From Dromiciops gliroides (taxonomy: Eukaryota > Chordata > Mammalia > Microbiotheria > Microbiotheriidae): a stretch of 64,000 nt of DNA. The DNA is taken from contig NC_057862.1 in assembly GCF_019393635.1 (NCBI RefSeq), forward strand, positions 245,309,441 through 245,373,440, written 5' to 3'. A program made the translations under genes and the position numbers. Positions 49,021 through 64,000 of the stretch are shown here, one piece after another; within the stretch, counting starts at the first letter, position 1, and each line of letters starts with the position of its first letter. The notes under the pieces are model-generated. The model saw only the letters and a list, made by a program, of their open reading frames with translations, had not been told where the DNA came from and searched no databases.

Positions 49021-49960
49021 AAGTCAGGACCGAAAAGGCCTGTATTTCATGTCCTTAGGGAATAAGGATCCCTGCTAGGAATATGTAGTTATAAGGGGAT
49101 TGAGGAAATTAAGGAACCAAACCCCATTTCTTAAGTCACAGGTAAAGGTGTGTGTGTGTGTGTGTGTTTTCCTCCTGGCTCCTGTGCATAGCATCCCCTC
49201 CCCGGGCTGGACCCTCTCTTATCCTAAAATAAGGACTAGGGGAAGGAGCAAACAAGCATTGATTTGCCTCTCAGAGAAAGTCACTTAGAAATTGAGGTTC
49301 CGGCTTTTAGGCCGGCTCAGCCAGATTTCTAGTGGGCGGAGGAGCAGAAGAATATAGGAGTGAGAGAGAATTTTTCTAGAACCGGATCCCGCCCCTTCTC
49401 AAGCCCCTGTAGAGTTGTGTCCGGGGCGGAGGAAAGGAGGTGGGCCCAGTCTAGACTAACTTCGATTTCTGCCCTGAGGCACTCCTGGGTTGACATTTGA
49501 TTGCATTTCCCAGGTAACACCAAGTCTCCCGGGGAATCCAAGGCGGAGGAAATGCAACCTTTAAGAAAGTAACTTTCTAAGATGGGGGATGGGGACAGAG
49601 AGGCGTTCGATATAACTAGTTGGGGGGGAGGGGTGTTTGGTTGGTTGGTTTGATTTTTTGGGTTTTTTTTTTTTTAATATCTTCCTTGTTCTTCATGCTC
49701 CTCCCTACCATCTCTCAGCAGTCCCCCGCTGGGCCAAGGCCCAGTTGAGCTGAGATTCCCTAGCAAGAAGTCCCTGAGTCGAAGAACATAGTTCCAGGTA
49801 CCAGTGGAGACTGGAGAAACGCTCCGGAAGGCAAATCTGGATAGTTGGAAAACGGAATTTGAGAGGAACTAAGAAAGTGTCCATATCTGAACCTCTAATC
49901 TGAAGATTTCAAAAGCAGAAACTTAATTGACTTGATTGAATTTCTTCTCTTATCTCTTAG

Positions 49961-50240
49961 GCGAAGAAGCCCTCCCAAAGTGAAATACAAAGGACCAAGA
50001 ATCATTAGCAGAGAAGATAATGCTTTGGGAAAACAAATCTTTGAAAACCAAACTCCCTCCAGGACAACAGTTCTAAGGTTCCGTCTTTTCAGTCGCTGAA
50101 GGGAAGGGGGATTTAGTTTCTCCAGCGTTCTGACGCCGCTGAAGTAGCTCTCTGAAGCCTTCAGACGAACACGCTACGTGCGTACCAAACATCTTCCGTT
50201 ATCATTGTAATTCGTGTCATTAAACTCAGACTTGACTATA
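49961..50240 (+). ncRNA. Possible exon of an unannotated plus-strand transcript
   Basis: A textbook plus-strand acceptor (TTTCTTCTCTTATCTCTTAG) ends at 49960. Plausible plus-strand donors lie upstream at 49018|49019 (TAG|GTAAGT), about 49140 (CAG|GTAAAG) and about 49513 (CAG|GTAACA), all next to the CpG-rich block. ATTAAA occurs at 50219-50224. The stretch has no long open frame. The splice signals are visible. That it is transcribed is inference. Confidence 0.25.
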
Positions 50241-52043
50241 AGCACTCTGCGTGTCTTTAAACCAAACCTCTCTACTTCTTCCTAACTCTATGCTCTTTCT
50301 CCACTGCAAAGGGACTTACTTCCCTCCACATCCTCAAATTTAGTTGCCTGAAGATGATGGGAAAATTATCTTCTGAGGGTGTTCTGCACCTTTCCTTGTT
50401 ATTTCTGTTTAACTTTTTGCCAAGGACTATTCTGTCGCGTTTCTCATCAGTATTCTCTGTGCCTCTCTTTCCTTTTCTATTTTTGTCACTTTGTCGGTGT
50501 TCCTCTCTGTTTCTCTGTCTTTGTTTCTTTCTGTCTCGTTCCTCCTGTTTCTGCATCTCTGACTTTCGCTGTCGCTGTCTCTGGATTTGTCAGTTTTCTG
50601 TCTCTATATTTCTGTCTGTCTGTTCCCCAAGTCGCTTTTAGAGAAAGAAAAACTAGTCCCCCGCCCTTTGCTGGGCTTTCTAGTACAGAAAACAAACGTA
50701 AGAGCCTAGGTTCTCTTTCACGAATGAGAATTGTTTCTACTTTACTGAAGGACTAAGAATCTGAACCTGGACAACCGCTAAAAAAAAAAAAAAAAAGGAA
50801 AGCTCACTGAAAGGTCCCAATTTCACTTCAGCATAAAGTACAACGGAGTGACAATTAGTAGGTCCTGGAAAATTTCTTCATCAAGTTTCTGATTCAGAGT
50901 TGGAAGCAAACTAATGCATTTCCTTTAGCAGACAAAAAAAAAAAGGCAAACGATTTATTAGGAAAGATCACACAGTGCTCAAAACAATTTGCATAACCAG
51001 AAAGAGAAAACTGGGTACAACCAAATTAATTTTAAGTGATATTATATTGAGGGGGGAATGGTTGAAACTGGCAGTTTAATACTTTTCCTATGAAATTACA
51101 ATTCTGGTTCATTTCCATGTGGCTAATTTCAAGACAGAATACAAGGCTAAATTAAAATAAAAGTTGATTATGCCTAGGGAATTGCTACCGTCCCTGCTGC
51201 ATTTCTGTCTTTTCTGCTGTTGTTATAAAATGCAGGAAGACATGAAAAGGGACCTATTTTCTCAGCACTTTCTTGAAAGAGGAAAACCTGACCAGGGCAT
51301 TTTATGTTCAACTGCTGAAATGATAGGTTTCAAAACTTTTCCAAAACTCTTTTGTTCAGACATCATTTCTGCCTGAATTGCTTTCAGATTCTGATTACAC
51401 TCTCTGTTTACCGCAGAATATTTTTAGTAGCTTCAAGAAACAGTCCCTTAACCAAACAGCAGGCAAGAACAAGGAATTCTTGTCATTCTCCCCTCTACAA
51501 ACCCCTCCTCCATTTTATACCCCCCACCAAAAAAATGGGGAATGACAACAAAGGGTTTTCTTGCACTTTCGGGGTTTTGGTCCCTCCTTTCTCACATTCT
51601 CAGGTCCCTATTTTCACATCACTTGTTAATGATCATAGTTTGCTGGCTTCAATAATCTTTTCATCTTAGATACTTAGATTTAAAATAGAAAGCAGAAACA
51701 ACACTAGCCTTTTAAATGTTCTGATGCTGGGGGTGTTGGGGGGCCAGGAGAGGAGGAAGGGAATGGTGCTTGATGGGAAAGCTAACTTCATTTCCCTGGG
51801 CAATCCTCATGAAAGTCAGTCAGTCAAGGACCTTTATTGGAGGCCAGCTGTGTGCAGAGCACTGTGTTAGGCACTGAAATATAGCTAGTGATTTCAATTT
51901 AAAAACAGCAAATATGCTGTTTCATTTTTGCCTCAAGACATTTACTTTGGGAAATAGAGGTTCTACTGCAAGGTGTGGTTTCCCTTCCATAAGTCATTGT
52001 GTAAAATTAAAGGGAAGAAGACCCCAAATTGTGCTAGAACCAT
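50241..52043. other. Intergenic stretch between the candidate ncRNA exon and the OTX2 3'-UTR
   Basis: No gene recognised. It has a pyrimidine-rich section at 50380-50630, a poly-A run at about 50780, and one old MIR-like antisense fragment at 51820-51885 ('gcagagcactgtgttaggcac' type motif). No young SINE or L1 is present. Confidence 0.55.
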
Positions 52044-53120
52044 TTTAATGTAATTATACATATCTGCCAAATCCAAGAAAAAGGTTTATGCATATATATA
52101 TATATATATAATATATATCTTTTCCAGTTAACATCTGCAAGCATAAACAACAATGATCTCAGTTTAAATTCATCAGGGTCAGAGCAATTGACCAATGTCT
52201 TTGTGTGTTTGTTTACTGATAGCTTTGCCATCAGTAAGTTATTAACAGATGAGCTAGTATCCTCTTGTTTCTCTCCTCTCTGGCTCTCTCTGATTTTTTT
52301 TTTTCCATTCAGTGAAAGTTTGTTGTAAAAAGTTTCAGTGCAGTTCACCTCTGGCCAAAGGCAATCTTTTTAGATTCAGTTGCTCTGAATTTTGCTTATA
52401 ATTATAATCTATTTAATCACAGAAGAACCCCTGGAGAGGCGGAGTTCAAGGTTGCATACAATACAGGAGATCACAGTTTTGAAGTCTAGCACAGATTAAA
52501 AACAACAGATGTACCATTTATATAAGACACACACTGATTGTCTCTTAAAAACTACATATTGACTCCTTATGAACATTTTTTTTTTAAATAAAGTAGTGCA
52601 TCTAGGACAATCAGTCGCACAATTCACACAGCCCTGAAAAGTTTTTTTCAGTGCCAACTAACAGTTGGTCATGAAACGTGAATGAGCTTGAGAGAGACAC
52701 TGTCCATTCCTAAGATTTAACCAAGATTGGCTAACACACTAGGAACCTCTGGTGAAGGAAGACACTACCCCTCCTTTCCTTGGATTGCTTTTGTTTGTAT
52801 TTGGTTGACCATGGCTGGAATTTTTCCCCCATACCTTTACAAACCAAGAAAACCAATAAAGAGCTAAAACTATTACATGGGTCATATGTAAATGGGTGGC
52901 CTTGTCCACTTCTGGTTGCTAGTTGATTTACCCCTGTTAAGGCCCTTCCTTCATTTTTCCTATTTCTTCCCAGAGCTTCAATCAGAAGATGAATCTGAAC
53001 ATGCTCTTGCCTAACTGTTTTTGTTCAACCAAGACCTGGCTAAAACTGGAATGTTCAGCCCATTATGTTGAAAAAAAAAATCACCAGAAACAAAAGGGGA
53101 AGGGTGCATTCTACAGGTCT
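52044..53120 (-). other. OTX2: OTX2 3'-UTR (far end approximate)
   Basis: Sequence downstream of the OTX2 stop, AT-rich and free of young repeats. No AATAAA lies on the minus strand within the first 1.2 kb. ATTAAA variants occur at 52417-52412 and 52049-52044, giving UTRs of roughly 0.7 or 1.1 kb. A canonical AATAAA at 51838-51833 lies inside an old MIR-like fragment. Which site is used cannot be decided from sequence alone. Confidence 0.6.
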
Positions 53121-57966
<4,846 letters not shown>

Positions 57967-58319
57967 CTAAAGATGAAAACAAACAGACAAATAATAATAA
58001 TTTTTTAAAGTCCTGGTTAACTGAGATGTCTAGTGCAGATCTTTTATCTCCAATGACAAGCTGGCGTGAGGTTCAGAGGTTAAAGGATCCTTTGGCTCTT
58101 AAAGGACTCCCAGGCCCCCAGCTGCCTTTGGGACCAGAGGGGATGTTGGCCGGATAAACATGTCGTCCCCACCCCCACCCTCAACTAAAAAAAAAAAAAG
58201 TTACACCCCAGAAAGTAATTACAATCTGCCTTACCCAAGGACAAAACCCCAGGCCTTCAAATGCACACATTGCATTCCTATCCCTGCATTTGCATAGCAC
58301 TTCTTGGTTGGCTCTTGCT

Positions 58320-58700
58320 AATTGTCTCAAACAAAACTTGATTGGGGCCATTTGCAGAGACAAAGATCTTCTTGGCTAAATAAATAATGCTGATAACAAA
58401 GCCCAGTGGTGAGAAACAAAGAAACAATTCAAGAAACCTATCTCTCCCGGCCTGTTGCCATTCTACCGGCAGAGATTTTAATTATCCCAGCTTTTTATAG
58501 CTTTCAGCTGCTGTGAACCTAAAATGTTGGTGTGTTTGGGATCTGAAATACCAACTTGCTAATCGACAAACTTGAGAAAACTCCACTACCACTATCATTC
58601 CACATCTTAAGTCATTTCCAGTAATCATTTTCACCTAATTGATATACTTGGTAATTAGATTTGAGGTAAGTAAGATTTATTAGGGTTTCTGTGAGCTTTG
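58320..58700. promoter_or_regulatory. Candidate conserved non-coding element in the OTX2 5' intron
   Basis: Repeat-free intronic DNA with many developmental factor cores: ATAACAAAGC (SOX-like) near 58394, TTTTAATTATCC near 58475, and TAATTG plus TAATTAG within 58635-58662. It lies 0.5-0.9 kb upstream of the first coding exon. This is a motif-density call only, with no alignment behind it. Confidence 0.35.
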
Positions 58701-60438
58701 ATTATATATGCCTAAAGAGCTAAAGCTAAACAAACAAATATTGAACTTCCAATCAAAACTCATCCAATATCTTAACTTTCTGCAGAAATTTCCTGCAGAC
58801 TGAAAGACTCAGTACTCACTAAGGAAGTGGTGTAGTTATATTAGGATAAAAATCACACCTTGGAAATTTTAGATTACATTCACATTTAGGAATAGTAAGT
58901 TCGTGGTCCGGTTTTGTACCATCAATATTGTCTAGCTTCCATGATGAATTTGAAGTGTGCAGGCTGCATTTTGCAGAATGCAAGTATTAGGACACTGGGC
59001 TCCGAAACAAGCCAGGACAATTTCCTGTTTCATTTGGCTGGGTTGTCTCCTTGTCCCCCAAGCTTATTTAGGGTTTTCTTTTCTTTTTTTTTAAATAAAG
59101 GAAAGAAAGTAACCCAAAGTTGCCAAAACCAAAAGAACATCTCTCCACTCAAAGTCTCCAACAATTCTCTGAGGATAAGGAGACAAGGAAGGAGAGGGAA
59201 AGAAAGGAAGGAAAAGAAGGAACAGCTATTTACTTTCTCCACCTTCTCCTCCCTAGTGTAGGCTTCCAAAGATGGACATTAACTCATGGTGACAGATTCA
59301 GAGGCTGGCATTTATTACATGAGTTGTGCCACTCATCCTATAAGGATCTCATTACTTTACAACTTTGGTGAAGCAAGAGATTTCTTCAAAATGGCGGACA
59401 CATGCTTGAGACAACTCCTTTCTCACTTTTAGAATTACCAAAATGACCTATCCTAAGGACTGTTGGAGTTAATTTGCCCAGGGCATCAAGGGGGTACAGT
59501 CTCACAGATGAGTGCTTAAGGATTTTGGAAGATTACAGATTTTATTTCTTTAAACTAATAGCAAAAAATAATGCTAAATAAGTTTTCCCAACTTGACACA
59601 GTGATAGAGAATTCCATCTTATCCTTGGCAGAGGAAAAAGAGAAATTTATATTATTGCCAACAGTAAAATAAATTTGAACAAAGATTTTTCATTTTCTGG
59701 CATTTTCTTTTTGGTCCATTTCATTAGGAAGGGAGTGAATTTATTTTTCTTTTTAAAGAATTTCTTGAAATTTGTTTAAACAGTTTCAAAGTTTTTAAAA
59801 TTAAAAATAGTAATCTTATCTTTTAATGCTTACAGAGAGCTCAGATGAAATAAAATGGTACCATATAATTAACATAACAACTATGGAAGTGTTAAGGGGG
59901 GGAGGTAGTTTGTAACTACATTCACAGATATGACTAAAATATCATATGTCTTACATTAGCATAATATATCCCTTCATCAAAATGAATGGGCATAATAACA
60001 CACCACTATAAAAAGACTAGGGTTTCTTAGTTAACCTATAAAGTCCTAATTGCTTGTGTTTTACCATTCTCAGAACTAAACTATTTTCTCGGGTCTACTT
60101 GCTCTGCTTTAAAAACAAACTACAGGTAAGTATTAATAGTCACCCTAAAGAACAGTTTTCCCTCAAAAAGTTGTATTTCTGAGTTTCCAACTCCAAGGTC
60201 TAACTTACAAGTGAATCAGTTTAAGATTTCCCCTGGAAGATACTGTTCACCCTTTCCCATTAAGGAGAGCCGATAAAAAGAGGAAAATACCTTTAAAAAA
60301 ACCAAAACCCCCAATATGACTTGCTTGACGATGCCTTTCATATAAATAGTATATCCAAGAAGAAAACCCTCTCACTGAATGGTTAGAAAAGAGACCCTAA
60401 TCTGCCTCTTGTAAAATAAAGTTCGCTTTGTGTCCTAC

Positions 60439-60478
60439 CTGCCCAGCAGCCCAGCCGGTGGAGCGAACTTGCTGAACT
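60439..60478 (-). other. OTX2: Candidate alternative 5'-UTR first exon of OTX2
   Basis: The minus strand reads GGGCTGCTGGGCAG|GTAGGAC with the donor at 60438, a near-perfect splice donor. It lies about 30 nt downstream of a TATA box, so a short first exon of about 40 nt starting near 60478 fits. OTX2 is known in other mammals to use several alternative first exons. The donor is seen directly. Transcription and the start point are inferred. Confidence 0.6.
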
Positions 60479-60479
60479 G

Positions 60480-60560
60480 ACCCTGGTCCTGGCCGAATGA
60501 CAGGCTTATATCCCACGGCCAATTCGCGCAATCTGTCGCCCCCTCCCCCTTTTCCTTTCC
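60480..60560 (-). promoter_or_regulatory. OTX2: TATA/CCAAT core promoter of OTX2 (internal)
   Basis: On the minus strand GATATAAG occupies 60512-60505, about 30 bp before the predicted exon. An inverted CCAAT box (CCAAT on the plus strand at 60519-60523) lies just upstream, followed by a CpG-containing stretch and a purine-rich block on the minus strand. The spacing of the boxes is typical of a focused TATA promoter. Confidence 0.6.
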
Positions 60561-60584
60561 AAGGACCCTATCTAACAGTTGCTC

Positions 60585-60770
60585 TGTCCTCGCTCAATAA
60601 TAATTATCCCGTCCAAGAATTAATTATAATAAATGTTTTCTTGATAAACTAACGAGATAATCCGAGGGGCACACGTTCCCTAATTACAGGACGCCATCCC
60701 CAGCTCGGCTGATCATTTGTGCTGATTAATTTTCTGCATGATGGAAATGAAACAAAACCTATATAGACTA
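60585..60770. promoter_or_regulatory. Homeodomain-site cluster upstream of the internal OTX2 promoter
   Basis: An AT-rich block just upstream of the TATA promoter contains several TAAT cores (AATAATTA, TTAATTATAA, CTAATTACAG, GATTAATTTT) and one bicoid/OTX-type TAATCC at 60658-60663. OTX2 itself prefers TAATCC, so autoregulation is possible. The motifs are visible. Function is inferred. Confidence 0.45.
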
Positions 60771-62094
60771 GCATGCTGTTTGTTAGAGGGAGAAAGAAAA
60801 AGCAGACAAACCCGCTTCTTTGCCTCTCTCCTTTTAACTGCAGGCAAAGTTTCAGGCCTTGGGGAATCAACTAACATTTTCTCTCCTGAAAGAGAAAAAA
60901 AGTGGACTTGGTATTTATACTGGACTAGTTATTATTTGGGAGAGAATCAAATCATCATTTGAGCAAGTCTTTCCTTTTGGTTTCTTCCTGGGGAGGAGAC
61001 TTACTCTTTTTCTTTCTTTCTTTCTCCCCTGAAGATACATACGATGCAAAACTTTTGGGTTCTCTTAAAGTTGTTAGAGATTGAAGTAAAACTTGGAAAA
61101 ATTTTAAAAGGAAAACCTATAGGCAGATTTTTCTCCACTTTCTCTTTTAAAAAGTAAACCCAGAACTTCGGGTTATTTTTTTTAATAGAAAGCTGACTCC
61201 CCCTCTCCCTGTCCCTCCCCCTTTCCCCACAGGCCTGGTTCACTCTTTCACCTAACTATTTATAAAGCTATAAAACAATAGCTATATAAGCATGATTTTA
61301 ACAGGAAGAACAGGGTTTTTAAGAATTATTTTTTAAAGTGATATATAATAGAACTTGTTAATTTTTTAAATAGTACATAAACATATTAACATATTTATGA
61401 TCACTAGAAAGTTTTTTAGGCCACTTCACCTTAAAAGTGCTGTGCAGCGTTTACATAGGTGTTCGATTATTTCCCCGAACTAGATTGTAAGCGTTAGTTT
61501 AGGCTGATTGAGTAATGGATCCCCAGGGGTTCAGGCTCAAAAATTTTTCAGAATCCAATGATTCCGAGTATGCAATGCCGGCGACATTTCTTTCCTTGTA
61601 TCCAGGCTATCTATCCTTTCTTGCAATGTGGTTGCCCAATTCTCCTGTCCCAAATTAAGAATGAACTAAGTAAATAAGGAACACAAACCAATAAGACTCT
61701 TTCCACCAGCTTCAAATCGCGGACTTTGGAGAGGAAACTAGGCACTTAATTTACTCCACCCAAGGTATTCTGAGAGGAACAATCTGTATATAGCTTTTCC
61801 CTGTCTTTGTTATAGCCCGGAGCTTTCTCTGGTCAAATTCATGCTTGCAAAATTATTTTCCTTGGCGTAGTCTATTGATCAAAGTCTTGGGCAGCAATCT
61901 GTTTGTCAATATCTTGGAGGTGAAGGATTTAATTCCACTCATCATCCCCCCATAAAAGGGGGGAGGCTAGGAGCAATAGGAACAGGCCGGAAAGGGGGGG
62001 GGATCCAATCGAATCTCCATGTCAAATTAAAATCCCGTTGATCAGTTTGCATCTTTGGTAGAGATTCACAAACAAAATAAAGAGGAGAGAAGAG

Positions 62095-62196
62095 AGCAGA
62101 GCAGAGCAGAGCAGAGCAGAGCAGAGCAGAGCAGAGAAGAGAAGAGAAGAGAAGAGAAGAGAAGAGAAGAGAAGAGAAGAGAAGAGAAGAGAAGAA
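62095..62196 (+). repeat. Pentameric (AGCAG)n/(AGAAG)n repeat
   Basis: About eight AGCAG-type units switch cleanly to about twelve AGAAG-type units, then decay into GA-rich sequence to about 62295. It lies on the far side of OTX2, between the two candidate 5'-UTR exons. Confidence 0.9.
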
Positions 62197-62870
62197 AGGA
62201 GAAGGGAAGGAAAGGGGAAGGGAAGAAAAAATACAAGAGGAGAGAAAGAAGAAAGAAAGAAATAAAAAAGACAAAGAAAGAAAGAGAGAAGGGGGTGGTG
62301 GTGGTGGTAAATGCTTTCCCCGCCTCCTCATTTATCTGCTTTGGTCTCTTTTCATGTTCATTAGGGAGGAGGTAAGGATTCCGGATTCGGGGCTAGGAAA
62401 AAGCTAGGAAGTCTGGGGTGACCATAGATCTGGCTCACAGGATTCGTCTCCCCCTCCCCTCCCCCCCCGCCCTTTTCCACCGTTTTCGTTTGATTCTGAA
62501 AACATCATTAGGTTTAATTTTTAAAACGCCAATCAAATTGGTGAGCAAAAGACAGTTCTCAACGATTTTTTAAAAATATATTTTTAAAACTAGCTTCCCA
62601 GCTCCACCTTTTCACACGCTCAACTATTTCGAAGAACTAACGCAGCTTGCTACCCGAGGATCGGGAATCACTCTACATCAGCCAAGCCGGCGCGTTCTAC
62701 TTAAATAAACTATATTAAACCGCAAATGTTTACCCCGCCCTACACAGTCACATAAATACATACATACATACGTACATAGATACAAAACCACGCAAACTGC
62801 GGGCCTCTCTTAGAAGAACGCTCTACCCGGCAGCGATAGTCAGCTATAACCAGCACATTGAGGCACTTAC

Positions 62871-62942
62871 CTTACAGCCGCATTGAAGGTTGGGAAAAAA
62901 AAATGACCAAAATATCCTCTCAAATTCCAATAAACAGCTGTC
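62871..62942 (-). other. OTX2: Candidate upstream 5'-UTR exon of OTX2
   Basis: The minus strand reads GGCTGTAAG|GTAAGTGCC with the donor at 62870, one of the strongest donors in the locus. A pyrimidine tract ending TTTCTTTTAG| at 62943 would bound a 72-nt internal exon. Alternatively the exon is longer and runs unspliced from a promoter near 63.2-63.4 kb. A gene span of about 11 kb from here to the 3'-UTR fits the usual compact OTX2 gene. Confidence 0.5.
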
Positions 62943-63199
62943 CTAAAAGAAATCAAGAGCAGTAAGTTAGAAATCTTGCATTCTTCACCTTCTTGGAAGT
63001 CGAGCAAAAAAACCACACAAAAACCCCAAAACAAAAAAATCAAACAAAAATAAACCAAAAAAGAAAAAAAAAGGAGAATAAAAAGAAAGATAGAAAAAGG
63101 CTACCCCACTCTACAGTTCTTTAACCGGCGTGGGTTACATACAAAATAGATCTTGCAGGGTATGGTCTAATGATTTTTATTTTTAATAATAGTGGAGAC

Positions 63200-63460
63200 T
63201 TAGTTGGAGCTGAGGTCCGTTCCTCTCTCAGGGAGATTTGCTGAGAAAGCGCCTCTCTGGCAACTTTTTGACGCAAACTCTCCAACCAATGGCAGGGAGA
63301 GAATGATTGACACATCTAAGCCAGAGGGAAAATAATAAAAACACACAACAGGGGGAGGAAAACAGGCCACTGCTGCACCAGGGGGACGACGAGGCAACAA
63401 ATAACAGCTCCCAAAATTACATAGAATATACATAAAAGAAACTATACTAGATTTAAAATA
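63200..63460 (-). promoter_or_regulatory. OTX2: Candidate upstream OTX2 promoter region
   Basis: A moderately GC- and CpG-bearing stretch upstream of the strong 62870 donor. It contains a CCAAT box on the plus strand (63286-63290) and a PBX/MEIS-like TGATTGACA at about 63304-63312. No clear TATA box is visible. A second weak donor-like AAG|GTAACA on the minus strand lies at 63529-63528. Confidence 0.35.
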
Positions 63461-63862
63461 TACATTATGGGCCAGAGCATATGAACTAATTGTACAATTA
63501 AAATGATGGACAGCAGAGATCGTGTTACCTTTTTCTCCCCTTTCTTCCTCCTTTTTTCTCTCCCTTAGCTAGGGAAGAGGAAACAAATGAAATCTAAGAT
63601 TGGAGCACAAAAATATTTAAGTAAACATTTGGAATGGGAGAAAGGGGGAGGTTGGTAAATATGGGCAATGCCCAGCCAAAGCTGCCAAGAAGTGTTTGGA
63701 TCAGACGCAAAAAGCATGTCAAAAACAAGAATTTGCAGTATCAAACAGGGTGAGACTAAGCTGAGGGAAGAAAAAGGGTGGAGGAGAGACGCTAGAATAG
63801 GAGGCAAGGGGAAAGGGAGAGAGAGTAGAGGCAGACGAGAAGATGGAAAAGGAGAAGGGGAG

Positions 63863-63864
<2 letters not shown>

Positions 63865-63931
<67 letters not shown>
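63865..63931 (+). repeat. (GA)n microsatellite
   Basis: A dinucleotide run of about 33 units at the right edge of the window, within a purine-rich stretch beginning near 63760. Confidence 0.95.
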
Positions 63932-63934
<3 letters not shown>

Positions 63935-64000
63935 ATCAAAAAGCAAACTGCTAAAAACTAAGAACCTAGCTCAAACCTTATGGCTTCACCAAGTCATCTT

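Overview
This is vertebrate nuclear DNA, almost certainly from a marsupial. Gene density is low, the first 42 kb is packed with interspersed repeats, and the dominant young repeat is a tRNA-headed CORE-SINE of the marsupial type (WSINE1-like). With it are LINE-1 (L1) copies, ORF1-only HAL1-like elements and older SINEs that carry a BovB/RTE-like tail. An Australian (australidelphian) marsupial is my inference. The species cannot be read from the sequence.

The only protein-coding gene I can support is OTX2, on the minus strand at about 52.0-63.3 kb. All three coding exons are present with intact splice sites (57852-57756, 56211-56060, 53741-53121). They encode 289 residues with a complete K50 paired-like homeodomain and the duplicated C-terminal OTX tail. 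Upstream are at least two candidate 5'-UTR exon ends with consensus donors (60439 and 62871), a TATA/CCAAT promoter near 60.5 kb, and a CCAAT-bearing upstream candidate near 63.2-63.4 kb.

Layout. 1-42 kb is a gene desert of nested transposons: old L1 fragments, two L1s stacked in one target site (6.47-11.82 kb), a run of same-orientation young SINEs (15.5-22 kb), a HAL1-like element with short flanking repeats (24.0-27.0 kb), a decayed plus-strand L1 (27.5-30.3 kb), and a minus-strand L1 carrying five later insertions (30.3-37.9 kb). 42-64 kb is different: I see no young SINE or L1 there, GC and CpG rise between 43 and 50 kb, and AT-rich stretches full of homeodomain core sites look like conserved non-coding DNA. 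This is the pattern expected around a developmental transcription-factor gene. A CpG-rich block at 47.6-49.0 kb, followed by strong plus-strand splice signals, may be the start of an unannotated non-coding transcript.

I found no new multi-gene system. The most useful observations are these: the absence here of the upstream acceptor that makes the longer (297 aa) OTX2 isoform in humans; a roughly 295-bp GGAA microsatellite inside the short OTX2 intron; the transposon-poor block; the candidate lncRNA; and several insertions whose order can be read from target-site duplications. Family names and comparisons with human OTX2 rest on memory, not on a search.
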